From GWE2-51-13 sp942492825 (GTDB taxonomy: Bacteria > Bacillota_I > Bacilli_A > Erysipelotrichales > Erysipelotrichaceae): a DNA stretch of 64,000 nucleotides. Numbering within the stretch: position 1 is the stretch's first letter; each line of letters begins with the position of its first letter. Positions 42,941 through 51,171 of this stretch are shown one piece after another. The translations under genes were made by a program, and so were the position numbers. The notes beneath the pieces were generated by a model that saw only the letters and a list, made by a program, of their open reading frames with translations, was not told the DNA's origin and made no database searches. The stretch spans positions 992,001 to 1,056,000 of the forward strand of contig OW818635.1 in NCBI GenBank assembly GCA_942492825.1, written 5' to 3'.

Positions 42941-43688
42941 ACATGTCGGGATGAATATATCGTCCGCGATTTCCGGTTTTATTACCATATTGGATCGCTT
43001 CGACCGGGCAGCGGTGGATGCATGCCAAGCAATGCGAACAAGATGTTGTGATCCATTTAGGCTTTCCTTGGTCCATTGTAATCGTTTTAGTCGGACAAAC
43101 CTGTTCGCACAAGGTGCAAGAAATACATGAATCCAAGACATGAAACTTTGCGGTTTTGCGCCCATATCGATACAAAGGGTGCGCAAGGCTTGTCACAATT
43201 TTCGGGAAGACTCCTTTATGCTCGTTGAAGTCTCCGTGTTCATGATTCTCAATGTGTCGTTTGATTTGATCGACTTCCGGTTTGGAGGACTGAATCATTT
43301 CCGTGATTTTACTCTGACTTGGCATTTTAAACATCAATACGTAATTATCCGGCATGACGACACTAAAGTGTGCGTCTAGGCGGAGTTTCTTTTTTTGAAG
43401 CAGTTGATCCAGTTTACTCATTGCGGCACCGGTCGTACCGCCGCAGGTCGCAACCGCATAGATATAGTTCGGTTTCGACGATAACGTGAGATGTTCGATA
43501 AAATCGATGACGACTTGGGGAAGATTGTAATAATAGATTGGAAATACGAAGCCGACACAATCCGAGTCAACATCAAAATCAAACTGTTTGTTACGCATCG
43601 ATTCGCCGATCGATACCAATGACTCGTCGTGTTGGAGGGATTTCGCAATGGAATATGAATTGCCGGAGCCGGTGAAGTAGAAGATCAT
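42939..43688 (-). CDS. EFR1-family ferredoxin-flavodoxin fusion
   Basis: A 249-residue protein with an N-terminal flavodoxin part (FYFTGSGNSYSIAKSL) and a C-terminal 2x[4Fe-4S] ferredoxin (CISCTLCEQVCP and CSHCLACIHRCP, about 190-230). It would move electrons between flavin and iron-sulfur partners in an anaerobe. Coupled by a 4-bp overlap to uppP upstream. Confidence 0.9.
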   Translation of the reverse strand: MIFYFTGSGNSYSIAKSLQHDESLVSIGESMRNKQFDFDVDSDCVGFVFPIYYYNLPQVVIDFIEHLTLSSKPNYIYAVATCGGTTGAAMSKLDQLLQKKKLRLDAHFSVVMPDNYVLMFKMPSQSKITEMIQSSKPEVDQIKRHIENHEHGDFNEHKGVFPKIVTSLAHPLYRYGRKTAKFHVLDSCISCTLCEQVCPTKTITMDQGKPKWITTSCSHCLACIHRCPVEAIQYGNKTGNRGRYIHPDM

Positions 43689-44503
43689 CGGATGAACATC
43701 ACACTCAGCACAAGTATCGCCAATGCGATACGATAATACGCGAAGATCGTGAAGTCATGGGTGCGGATATACTTCAACAAGAAGCGAATCGCCGCGATTG
43801 ATACCACAAACGCGGTCACAAAACCGATCGCCATCGCCATCCATTCGACCGAAGTGAAATCGAAACCGGATTTGATCAACTTCAACGTTCCCGCCCCCAA
43901 CATGACCGGGATGGCCATGAAGAACGAGAATTCGGATGCGATGATGCGCGATGTTCCCAAAAGCATCGCACCCAGGATGGTCGCTCCACTGCGGGAGGTG
44001 CCAGGAATCAAGGCGAGAACTTGAAACATCCCGATTAAGGCTGCGGTTTTATAATCGACTTGGGTCAGCGAGGTTATTTTCGCTTGGCGATGTTGGCGTT
44101 CCAGCCATAAAATCGCGATACCGTAAATGACCAAAGTCGCGGCGATAACCCAGGGCGTATGGAGATATTGATCGATGATATCGTCAAAAAGAATTCCGAT
44201 GATCCCGGCCGGAATCGTCGCCACAAGGATCTTCGACCACAAAATCCAAGTTTCTTTTTGGCTTTGAGCGGATTTCTTTGGACTTAAGGGATTTAACTTA
44301 TCGAAAAACAATAGAATAACCGCTAAGATCGAACCGACTTGGATGATGACCATAAACGTATCCACAAACGATTCGGATAAGGTAAACGGCATCCAATTCT
44401 CAAAAAGCAACAGATGTCCGGTCGAACTGATCGGCAACCATTCGGTGATACCTTGGATGATGCCGAGAATGATGGCTTTTAATAATTCGAAGAAATTTAA
44501 CAT
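43685..44503 (-). CDS. uppP: Undecaprenyl-diphosphate phosphatase
   Basis: A 272-residue polytopic membrane protein of the BacA/UppP family. GIIQGITEWLPISSTGHLLL is the active-site motif near the N-terminus (ExxxE region plus the Ser-Ser-Thr-Gly-His) and LIPGTSRSGATI the second near 180. It recycles the lipid carrier for wall polymers and gives low-level bacitracin resistance. Its presence suggests wall or polymer synthesis in the host. Confidence 0.95.
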   Translation of the reverse strand: MLNFFELLKAIILGIIQGITEWLPISSTGHLLLFENWMPFTLSESFVDTFMVIIQVGSILAVILLFFDKLNPLSPKKSAQSQKETWILWSKILVATIPAGIIGILFDDIIDQYLHTPWVIAATLVIYGIAILWLERQHRQAKITSLTQVDYKTAALIGMFQVLALIPGTSRSGATILGAMLLGTSRIIASEFSFFMAIPVMLGAGTLKLIKSGFDFTSVEWMAMAIGFVTAFVVSIAAIRFLLKYIRTHDFTIFAYYRIALAILVLSVMFIR

Positions 44504-44599
44504 GATGTTCCCTCACATTCTTAACCATTGTATCCCTGCGTAAACGATTTGTAAACCTAGGATAAATCGTGCTCTAAAGGAGAAAGAAGTGATTCTCCA

Positions 44600-44625
44600 T
44601 AATAAAAGGATCCTTGCGGATCCCG
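44600..44625 (-). terminator. Terminator after the FCD gene
   Basis: GGATCC-TTGC-GGATCC with TTTTATT on the minus strand. Confidence 0.65.
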
Positions 44626-44637
44626 GTTGAGTGTGCT

Positions 44638-45075
44638 TTATTCGCCGGCGTTGATGCGATCGACGCAATCCGCCATAACGTGCAGGACATGTTGTTTCGC
44701 GGCTAATTCGGCGCGATTTCCATCCGCGGAGCGGAGCGCTCGGACGATGTCACGATGCTCTTCGTTGATACGGAGGCGGTCTCTCTGCGTGAGTACGACC
44801 ATGGTCAACGGTTCGCGGTCGACCAATATTTTGACGAATTCCGCATGGGTCGCCGCATTGGAGATCCGGAAAATCTCATTATGAAACAAGGTGTTGATCC
44901 GCAAAAACTCTTCGCCGGTTGTACAATGGTCCATTTGTTCCACATACTCATCCAGTTTGCGGGTATCAGGGGTGTTGAGGGCGGCACGGAAGGTAGCGTT
45001 GCCCTCCAATACGGAGCGGACTTCAAACGATTCGATGATTTTTTCGAGCGAAATATTGTCGATGACTTTTCCCAT
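44638..45075 (-). CDS. FCD-domain protein without a DNA-binding domain
   Basis: A 145-residue helical protein that matches the FCD ligand-binding half of FadR/GntR regulators: EVRSVLEGNATFRAALNT at the start, FLRINTLFHNEIFRIS with the metal-binding Asp/His region, and EEHRDIVRALRSADGNRAELAAKQHVLHVM as the last helices with two His. No wHTH is encoded before it. GAGGAGG fixes the start at 45075, and TATACT immediately upstream is a -10, so the protein appears to be made without an HTH. It might be a partner of another GntR protein or a broken gene. Confidence 0.75.
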   Translation of the reverse strand: MGKVIDNISLEKIIESFEVRSVLEGNATFRAALNTPDTRKLDEYVEQMDHCTTGEEFLRINTLFHNEIFRISNAATHAEFVKILVDREPLTMVVLTQRDRLRINEEHRDIVRALRSADGNRAELAAKQHVLHVMADCVDRINAGE

Positions 45076-45088
45076 TTTTTCATCCTCC

Positions 45089-45568
45089 TCATGCATAGTA
45101 TACCACCTCACAATTGAAAGCGCTATCAACAACTTTCTTTACATAAACGTTGAAAACCTTCTCGGATCTCGTATACACAAACCCGAGTTTAAGGGCGACA
45201 TGTATGGACGCATGATTGTCCGGTTGACAGTAGGCTTGGACATGCGTGAATCCGAATTGTTGGCAGAGGAATAGGATCGCTAGACCGGCTTCGGTCGCAT
45301 AACCTAGGTTGTGGTGGTTGGGATCGATATCATACCCGATTTCCGCCACATCGTCATGGATGTTCCAAAAGCAGATCGTTCCGATCACTTCATGGTTTAC
45401 TTCGATCGCCCAAACATAGGATCTTGGTTGATCGAGGTCCAATACCCGTTCGATCCATTCTTCGGCACTCCCGGGATCGATGTTTTTGATTTTTCGGATG
45501 GCTTCATTATCGCTGAAATCAATGGGTCGCAGAAGTAAACGTTTCGTCTTGATTGTCGGTACATGCAT
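45089..45568 (-). CDS. GNAT acetyltransferase, RimJ/RimL type
   Basis: A 159-residue protein: TKRLLLRPIDFSDNEAI at the N-terminus, EIGYDIDPNHHNLGYATEAGLAIL for acetyl-CoA binding and AYCQPDNHASIHVALKLGF are typical of ribosomal-protein-type acetyltransferases. ATG at 45568 follows GGAGGTGG. It ends 14 bp before the FCD gene starts. Confidence 0.85.
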   Translation of the reverse strand: MHVPTIKTKRLLLRPIDFSDNEAIRKIKNIDPGSAEEWIERVLDLDQPRSYVWAIEVNHEVIGTICFWNIHDDVAEIGYDIDPNHHNLGYATEAGLAILFLCQQFGFTHVQAYCQPDNHASIHVALKLGFVYTRSEKVFNVYVKKVVDSAFNCEVVYYA

Positions 45569-45594
45569 ACATCCACCTCCATCGACATCGTAAC

Positions 45595-45622
45595 ACAAAA
45601 AGAACGGCTTGCGCCGTTCTTG
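45595..45622 (-). terminator. Terminator after hsp20
   Basis: AAGAACGGC-TTGC-GCCGTTCTT; the minus strand continues TTTTTG. Confidence 0.8.
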
Positions 45623-45632
45623 TCTTCGGAAA

Positions 45633-46031
45633 TCATTTGATCTCGATTGATTTATATTCTTCTTTGGTAGGATCCTTTTTCGCCAATATGACCTTCAAGA
45701 CACCATCGCTGAATGTCGCGTCGATCTTCGACGGATCGATATCGGCTAAACGGACTTGACGAGTGAAGGTGCTTTGCGAACGCGATCTGTAGATGTACGT
45801 TTTGTTTTCATCCGTATTCTCTTCTTTGTGTTGCGCACGTAGCGTCAATAGGTCGTTCTCGAAGCGAAGTTCGATTTCTTCCTTCTTAAATCCGGGCATG
45901 TCGGCTTCAACCACGATATTGCCGTTCTCATGATACACGTCCAAATGCGATCCGTAAGAGCGGCCGAAGAAATCGTCGTTGAAAAAGCTGTCAAGTAGAG
46001 TGTTGGGTCTGGCGATTAAGTTGTTACGCAT
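45633..46031 (-). CDS. hsp20: Small heat shock protein Hsp20
   Basis: A 132-residue alpha-crystallin-domain chaperone (domain at about residues 30-125; VVEADMPGFKKEEIELRFEND and the conserved A-x-x-x-x-G-V-L motif as ATFSDGVLKV). It holds unfolded proteins from aggregating. A CIRCE-like operator overlaps its promoter, so HrcA should control it. Confidence 0.95.
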   Translation of the reverse strand: MRNNLIARPNTLLDSFFNDDFFGRSYGSHLDVYHENGNIVVEADMPGFKKEEIELRFENDLLTLRAQHKEENTDENKTYIYRSRSQSTFTRQVRLADIDPSKIDATFSDGVLKVILAKKDPTKEEYKSIEIK

Positions 46032-46072
46032 ACGGTGATTCCTCCTTGTCCGGGATGTTCTTCCCTAACTTA

Positions 46073-46114
46073 ATTCTATCTCGATTTTTGGCACTGTCAA
46101 GTCGAGAGTGCTAA
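46073..46114 (-). promoter_or_regulatory. CIRCE operator and promoter of hsp20
   Basis: On the minus strand TTAGCACTC (9 of 9 to consensus), 9-nt spacer, CAGTGCCAA (7 of 9) at 46088-46114. TTGACA (plus 46095-46100) lies inside it and TAGAAT (plus 46073-46078) follows 16 bp later, so HrcA binding would cover the -35. Confidence 0.85.
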
Positions 46115-46142
46115 AATGAAGTGAAATTCTCATCACACACAC

Positions 46143-46166
46143 AAAAAAAAAGAAGTCCGCGTGGAC
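46143..46166 (-). terminator. Terminator after the nitroreductase
   Basis: AGTCC-ACGC-GGACT then TTCTTTTTTTTT on the minus strand, overlapping the stop codon. Confidence 0.8.
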
Positions 46167-46759
46167 TAACGTTTCACTTTGAAGCGTTGGTCCAAGGGGA
46201 CTTGCGTCTTGATTTTCGGTTCATGCGCCGCGATACCGAAGGGCATCTGGGCGATCATCTTCCAGTGCAACGGAATCTCGAACTGCATCGCCGCGGCTTG
46301 ATCGATCAGCGGATTATAGTGCTGAAGCGATGTGCTTAGCCCCAAATCGGCTAAACCTAACCATGCGACATATTGGAGCATCGCGTTGGATTCATACGCC
46401 CAAAGCTCCGCTTTTTCGCCATAGAGCGGATATTTCGTTTTCATTTCCTTAGTGACATTGGTATCGTCATAAAACAATAAGGTACCCTGCCCGCTCTTAA
46501 ATCCTTGGATTTTCGCCTGTGTCGTCGGGAACTTTTCCTCAGTCACGTTCGGCTTTAACTTCAGTAACACCATATCCCAAAACAGATCGTGTTGATCTCC
46601 CAAGAGGAGGACGATTCGTTGGCTTTGTGAATCAAACGCGCTTGGCGTCGTCAGGAGGATGTTTTCGACCAATTGGATCAACGTGGCGTCATCCACATCC
46701 GAACTTTTCGTAAACGAGTAAAAACTACGGCGATGTTGTATCATTTCATTGAAATTCAT
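46166..46759 (-). CDS. Nitroreductase-family oxidoreductase
   Basis: A 197-residue FMN enzyme of the Frm2/HBN1/YdgN-type nitroreductase subgroup: IQHRRSFYSFTK at the N-terminus binds FMN phosphate, TTPSAFDSQSQRIVLLLG and WMLQYVAWLGLADLGLSTSLQHYN-type stretch line the flavin site. ATG at 46759 follows GTGAGGT. Lies 60 bp behind glpP. Confidence 0.9.
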   Translation of the reverse strand: MNFNEMIQHRRSFYSFTKSSDVDDATLIQLVENILLTTPSAFDSQSQRIVLLLGDQHDLFWDMVLLKLKPNVTEEKFPTTQAKIQGFKSGQGTLLFYDDTNVTKEMKTKYPLYGEKAELWAYESNAMLQYVAWLGLADLGLSTSLQHYNPLIDQAAAMQFEIPLHWKMIAQMPFGIAAHEPKIKTQVPLDQRFKVKR

Positions 46760-46819
46760 ATGTAACCTCACATTCTTTGTTATTGTATGCAAATTCGAAA
46801 CGGGATTCAAAGCTTTTGC

Positions 46820-47377
46820 CTAACGGAGTTTGATACATAGTTCCAAATCGCTGACGGTGATCCGTTTAGCTCCGGCTTTAAGTACGGCGCGTGCCGTCTC
46901 TTCGTTCTTCACCAATCCGCCCGCCCAAAGTTCGACTTGGGTTTGCTGGCGGATGTAAGGGAACATCGGGAAAGTCAACGCCGGCATGACTTCGACCGCG
47001 TCGGGTAAGGATTCGTTGACGCTTGCCATACTGCGGGTCAAGGACTTACTGTCAATAAGAAATACCCGCTGAACCGCCAACGCATTGTTCTTTTTGGCGG
47101 TTTCGATGATTTTGGGTTTAGATGAGATAATACCATCGACACGCAGCTGTTGTGTTAGAATCTGCGCTCCGTATTCATCGTTGGAAATGCCGTGGATCAG
47201 TTCGATATGGACTAGTCCGATTTTCGAATGTTCATGCAAGATCCGCATGATTTCTTTCAATAAGCTGAAATGGACGTCTTGGATCAAACAGATATCAAGT
47301 GACGAATCCAGAAAGCGTTCCACCTGTTTCATCGTGGTCAAAACCGGGATCAAGTTTTGGTCGGGCATCGTTCTCAT
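46820..47377 (-). CDS. glpP: GlpP-like glycerol-3-phosphate-responsive antiterminator
   Basis: A 185-residue protein of the GlpP family, a TIM-barrel-like RNA-binding antiterminator that in Bacillus senses glycerol-3-phosphate and acts on glp leaders. IELIHGISNDEYGAQIL, DGIISSKPKIIETAKKNNALAVQRVFLIDS and PYIRQQTQVELWAGGLV are family stretches. No glp genes are near; it lies 19 bp behind the sensor-protein gene. Confidence 0.9.
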   Translation of the reverse strand: MRTMPDQNLIPVLTTMKQVERFLDSSLDICLIQDVHFSLLKEIMRILHEHSKIGLVHIELIHGISNDEYGAQILTQQLRVDGIISSKPKIIETAKKNNALAVQRVFLIDSKSLTRSMASVNESLPDAVEVMPALTFPMFPYIRQQTQVELWAGGLVKNEETARAVLKAGAKRITVSDLELCIKLR

Positions 47378-47396
47378 GCGTGTTCTCCTTCAATTT

Positions 47397-49004
47397 TTAG
47401 GGTTCCAACACGGCGTAGATGATACATCCGTCTTGGGAATTCATCAAATTCAAGCCGTCGGGGTTTTTCATGCCCCGCGCCAATACGTTGCGCTCAAATT
47501 CCGCGACGACGCTGTCTTCGATCTTCTTGTGGGTACTCAGTCCGGTCACTAAAATCGGCCGGCCGTTTTCTTTTCGAATGACGATATCCGCCGCGAAACA
47601 TTCAGGCTGCATCGTCGCAAAGTCCAAGATCTGCCGGATGGCAAGGTAGATCGAGGATGCTTGCGCGAAGGTCAATACCGTTAAGTCATGCGATGGTTCG
47701 ATTTCGATTTTCAACCGTTGCGGATCATATAAACTCAAACACGTTTCAATCAATCGGCTGACATCCATGATTTCTTCGGCTTGCGAGCGGAGTTCCTTCA
47801 CCACGCCCCGCAACATTGTCAGCGATGTCTGGAGCGCATTTGCGACATTATCATACGTATCATATCTTTTATCTTGGCGTAATTTGCTTAACGCATTTTG
47901 ATAGCTCTCCAGAAGATCTTGTTGGATGGAGTCGAACACTTGTTGGCGGTTGGTTTCCTGGATGAGTTTCTCCTGGATGACCATCTCTTCGAGAAGTTGG
48001 TCATTGAGCGCATCCAATTTACGAATCTTCTCTTCTTGATCGAGAATGCTTTTTCGCAAGGTCGTCACATCGTTGAAATAGACCGCGATGGCATAGTACT
48101 TGCCTTCATTATACAGGTCTTCTTGGAAAACTTGGTAGAACTTATCTTTGATTGCGAGGATGGTATCCGTCAGTAAGCGAGATTTTAGGAACTCGATCCG
48201 TGAAAAGTCGGTGGACGGATAAATATCATCCCGATATGCGATGTTGAAACCCAGACGTTTCCCTTTCAGATCGTAGATCGCGATCGGATAATCGATGTTG
48301 CTGATCATGTTGGAAAGCTGGACCGAATCGAAGAAGCGCAAACGTGGCAGCTCCGTCGAAAGATAAATCCCCACGCTTAATACCGGAACAAAAAGCGAGA
48401 ACGTATCGATACGGGTCTCAATCAGGTTATAGCTGACTAAATATGAAATCAAGGATGGCAGCGTGCTACCGAGAAAACTCATCATGAAATAGAGGATCCG
48501 ATATTTCGAAAGGCGATAGAACTGATCCATGTTCATCAACATGACCAAGACAAACGCAAAATAGTAAGCCATGTTGGTTGCTACGCTATATTGATAGAAT
48601 ACCGAGTTCGAACGGAGCGCAACATAGAAATTGCTGTAGATCTCAAAGCCTGTCGGTGCGATCGTCAACATCAGAAAAAAGAAGGTAGGGGGAAGAAATA
48701 CCGCCGCCAAATGCCATTTACGAACGATGTAGTTCTCATCGATGCTCAACGCGACCATCAACAAGGCGGATGGAATGAAGACCATCGAATAACGTGCGAT
48801 TTTCAGAAGTAGAATCGTTTCGAACGTTGTCGGTATCCCACCAAACAAAGCCGATAGATGCCAGATCAACTCCAGGATATGTAAGAGAATAGCGAAGCGG
48901 ATGAAGTTGGTTTTCCGTACATAGGCAAAGAGACGGACGATGATTTGAACTTGGAGGACGCCGACCAATGGGACGACCAGGATCCAGAAATCCATCATGT
49001 TCAT
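47397..49004 (-). CDS. Seven-helix sensor with a degenerate histidine-kinase-like domain
   Basis: A 535-residue membrane protein. About seven N-terminal helices (residues 5-220) resemble the 7TMR-HisK sensor input; then come a PAS-like stretch (about 232-325), a coiled coil (about 325-360) and a region aligning with the neighbouring kinase. Where that kinase has ELHDEIGHN this protein has VFDSIQQDLLES, with no phosphorylatable His, and the ATP-binding N-box SNTVKYG is replaced by LDFATMQ. It therefore looks like a catalytically dead paralogue that senses a signal or controls the active kinase. Overlaps the kinase gene by ATGA. Confidence 0.75.
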   Translation of the reverse strand: MNMMDFWILVVPLVGVLQVQIIVRLFAYVRKTNFIRFAILLHILELIWHLSALFGGIPTTFETILLLKIARYSMVFIPSALLMVALSIDENYIVRKWHLAAVFLPPTFFFLMLTIAPTGFEIYSNFYVALRSNSVFYQYSVATNMAYYFAFVLVMLMNMDQFYRLSKYRILYFMMSFLGSTLPSLISYLVSYNLIETRIDTFSLFVPVLSVGIYLSTELPRLRFFDSVQLSNMISNIDYPIAIYDLKGKRLGFNIAYRDDIYPSTDFSRIEFLKSRLLTDTILAIKDKFYQVFQEDLYNEGKYYAIAVYFNDVTTLRKSILDQEEKIRKLDALNDQLLEEMVIQEKLIQETNRQQVFDSIQQDLLESYQNALSKLRQDKRYDTYDNVANALQTSLTMLRGVVKELRSQAEEIMDVSRLIETCLSLYDPQRLKIEIEPSHDLTVLTFAQASSIYLAIRQILDFATMQPECFAADIVIRKENGRPILVTGLSTHKKIEDSVVAEFERNVLARGMKNPDGLNLMNSQDGCIIYAVLEP

Positions 49005-50278
49005 AACGTTACCTCGCTGATCTGCTGTAAAGGAAAGACACAGACCATCGCGAATCCGCGATTCCCGTCATAGATGAAACTTCCGCCGTTGCGCTCGACG
49101 CGTGCACGGATGGCTTTGAGTCCGTTGCCTTCGATGATCCGATGACATCCGAGTCCGTTATCCTCGATACGTAATTCAAGTAACTCATCCAAGTTTCTCT
49201 TTCGGATCGATATAAATACTTTCACCACATCGGCACGTCCGTATTTCACGGTATTGGAGAAAGCTTCCTTACATATGGCGTAGAGACTCATGATCCCATT
49301 TTGAGTGAGACGTAAGGGTTGCTCCGGAAAGTCGAGATCGACGCGGATTCCGACCCACTTCAGATATAGAATGTAACTCTCCAACATTTCTTGTAGATAG
49401 TTGCCAAGTATCGGACTGCGACTTTCTTGCGTCAACGACTGCGTGATCAACTTCCCTTCTTCAAGCATCCGTTCGATCGAACCTTCGGGGATGGATTTTC
49501 GCAAATCGGGGTCTTTCATCCGTTCCAAGAGCGAAATCGACAACGTTAAGTTATGTCCGATTTCGTCATGAAGTTCGATCGCGATTTGATTTTTGCTTTT
49601 TAAAGCGATCAACTTTTCCAATAGATCCAACTTGTTTTTAAGCAATAAGGAGACCATCGAAAGTCGTTTATCCAACTGATCAAGTCGCCGTAAAGCTACT
49701 TCTTGATCGCTAACGTCTTGTAGCACCAAGGTCAGGATTCCGTTGCGAGTAAACAAACTTTGCGAACGGTATCGTTTGATGAGGTAGGTTTTCCCTTGAA
49801 TCGTAACTTTCTCTTGATTGCGCAAATGCGAAAGCGACGTGCCTTTGATGATTTCGTCAAAAGCCAGATTACTGTCAAAGAGTTCGGCTTCGTTAAGAAT
49901 GGCGATCGGCGTTGTATTGGAATAGAAGAGGTTGCCGATCGTGTTTCTTTCAGTCGAGCGTACCATCAAATAAAGAATTCCGGTCAAAATCGTCAAGATG
50001 ATCGAAATCGCCAATAACTGTTGAATCAAAGCATTGGGATCCGGCAAGTGGATCAATATTCCTTGAAGTGCGCCATCGATTTCGAAGTGATCGGAAACGA
50101 AATGGACATATTCGATCAGAAAAGCGCAAAATGCCAACGTGTTGACGATTAACTGGATCAAATAGAGCGACTTAAAATAAGCTGATCTGCTACGTTCATT
50201 GATGATAAGGCTTGTGATCACGAAACCGAAACCCATTTCGATCATCGCGATCACGATATACGGCTGCGTCCATAACAT
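49001..50278 (-). CDS. NarL-type sensor histidine kinase
   Basis: A 425-residue kinase: four N-terminal membrane helices (about 8-108), a PAS-like segment (about 120-190), a HisKA_3-like dimerisation domain with His237 in IAIELHDEIGHNLT and HATPase_c with N-box FSNTVKYG and G-boxes in EDNGLGCHRIIEGNGLKAIRARV. It phosphorylates the response regulator encoded 2 bp upstream. Ligand unknown. Confidence 0.92.
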   Translation of the reverse strand: MLWTQPYIVIAMIEMGFGFVITSLIINERSRSAYFKSLYLIQLIVNTLAFCAFLIEYVHFVSDHFEIDGALQGILIHLPDPNALIQQLLAISIILTILTGILYLMVRSTERNTIGNLFYSNTTPIAILNEAELFDSNLAFDEIIKGTSLSHLRNQEKVTIQGKTYLIKRYRSQSLFTRNGILTLVLQDVSDQEVALRRLDQLDKRLSMVSLLLKNKLDLLEKLIALKSKNQIAIELHDEIGHNLTLSISLLERMKDPDLRKSIPEGSIERMLEEGKLITQSLTQESRSPILGNYLQEMLESYILYLKWVGIRVDLDFPEQPLRLTQNGIMSLYAICKEAFSNTVKYGRADVVKVFISIRKRNLDELLELRIEDNGLGCHRIIEGNGLKAIRARVERNGGSFIYDGNRGFAMVCVFPLQQISEVTL

Positions 50279-50280
50279 TT

Positions 50281-50922
50281 CTACAGGATACCGTTCTTGG
50301 CGGCGCTGACCGCTAGCTGAACGCGATCTTGAACCGCGAATTTATCCATCAAAACGGCCAAGCGATGTTTTACGGTACTTTCGCTGATGTATAGTTTCTC
50401 GGCGATCGTCGCATTGCTTAACCCTTGGCTAACACTTCGTATGATTTCCAGCTCAGAGGAACTCAAATCAAACTTGATCATGATCTGTTGATCTTTATAG
50501 GCGGGACTCTGGTAGATTTCCTTGAATTTCGTGTACACTTTCGCATCTAGGACGCTCATTCCCGACATCGTATTCTTTATGGATAGGATCAGATTGTCTT
50601 TGCGTAAGTCCTTGGAGATGATTCCATCGACCCCGGCTTCCAGCATCGCCCGCACGGTTTTGTCATCGTCGAAAATCGTCAAGGCCAAGATCTTGATTTG
50701 GGGGAATTCGGTCTTCACCGCTTTCGTCAACATCATCCCGTCTCCCGAGGGCATATAGACATCGGTGATGATCAAGTCAGGAAGTAATTCGCGCGTCAGT
50801 TGAAGCGCTTCGTCACCCGAATTCGCACCGGCAACGATTTGCATATCGTCCTGGGTGGATAAAATGGCTTTCATCGATTCGACGATCAATTCGTGATCAT
50901 CGACGACTAGGATTTTAATCAT
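50281..50922 (-). CDS. NarL/LuxR-family response regulator
   Basis: A 213-residue regulator: receiver domain with Asp54 in IITDVYMPSGDG and Lys in ISKDL, then a LuxR-type HTH at about 150-210 (LSSSELEIIRSVSQGLSNATIAEKLYISESTVKHRL). Start 50922 follows CGAGGTGAGACC; a longer frame upstream enters the leader. First gene of the operon response regulator - kinase - dead kinase - glpP. Confidence 0.93.
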   Translation of the reverse strand: MIKILVVDDHELIVESMKAILSTQDDMQIVAGANSGDEALQLTRELLPDLIITDVYMPSGDGMMLTKAVKTEFPQIKILALTIFDDDKTVRAMLEAGVDGIISKDLRKDNLILSIKNTMSGMSVLDAKVYTKFKEIYQSPAYKDQQIMIKFDLSSSELEIIRSVSQGLSNATIAEKLYISESTVKHRLAVLMDKFAVQDRVQLAVSAAKNGIL

Positions 50923-50944
50923 GGTCTCACCTCGCTCTTGTTTT

Positions 50945-50973
50945 ATTATATCGGTAACCGAGTCTTTCTTCAA
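50945..50973 (-). promoter_or_regulatory. Proximal promoter of the two-component operon
   Basis: Minus-strand TTGAAG (plus 50968-50973), 17 bp, TATAAT (plus 50945-50950), just before the ribosome site. Confidence 0.65.
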
Positions 50974-50993
50974 AGGTTTCTCCGCCGAACCAC

Positions 50994-51021
50994 AAAAAAA
51001 GTCCGATCCCCAATCAGACTT
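50994..51021 (-). terminator. Terminator inside the two-component leader
   Basis: On the minus strand AAGTCTGAT-TGGGG-ATCGGACTT (one G-T pair) is followed by seven T. It stands between the distal promoter at 51092-51119 and the proximal one at 50945-50973. Confidence 0.8.
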
Positions 51022-51086
51022 CTTTCGCTTGGTCGAAACCGATGTTGACTTCCCTGTTAAACCCCAAATTGAGTGGCTATGAACCG
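50994..51086 (-). ncRNA. Candidate short leader RNA or small RNA
   Basis: A transcript starting from the promoter at 51092-51119 would run about 90 nt to the terminator at 50994-51021. It contains a small GGT-TTCG-ACC hairpin (minus strand) and no clear reading frame. I recognise no known riboswitch or sRNA class. It could be an attenuator for the two-component operon. Confidence 0.4.
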
Positions 51087-51091
51087 TTATC

Positions 51092-51119
51092 ATTATAGCA
51101 CGCAAACTTATTCCTACAA
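51092..51119 (-). promoter_or_regulatory. Distal promoter upstream of the leader
   Basis: Minus-strand TTGTAG (plus 51114-51119), 16 bp, TATAAT (plus 51092-51097). The 10-bp inverted repeat at 51118-51145 overlaps its -35. Confidence 0.55.
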
Positions 51120-51145
51120 GTAGATAAGTGTAGTTTTATCTACTT
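51118..51145. repeat. Perfect 10-bp inverted repeat
   Basis: AAGTAGATAA and TTATCTACTT separated by 8 nt. It could be an operator over the -35 of the distal leader promoter or a weak transcript end for the ATPase gene. Confidence 0.65.
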
Positions 51146-51171
51146 AGGTCAAAATATGTCCGGTTGGTCAA

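Noticed and set aside
50994..51119. Known riboswitch class (such as fluoride, c-di-GMP, preQ1 or SAM) in the two-component leader
   Set aside because: Consensus core sequences of these classes are not present; kept only as a candidate leader or small RNA.
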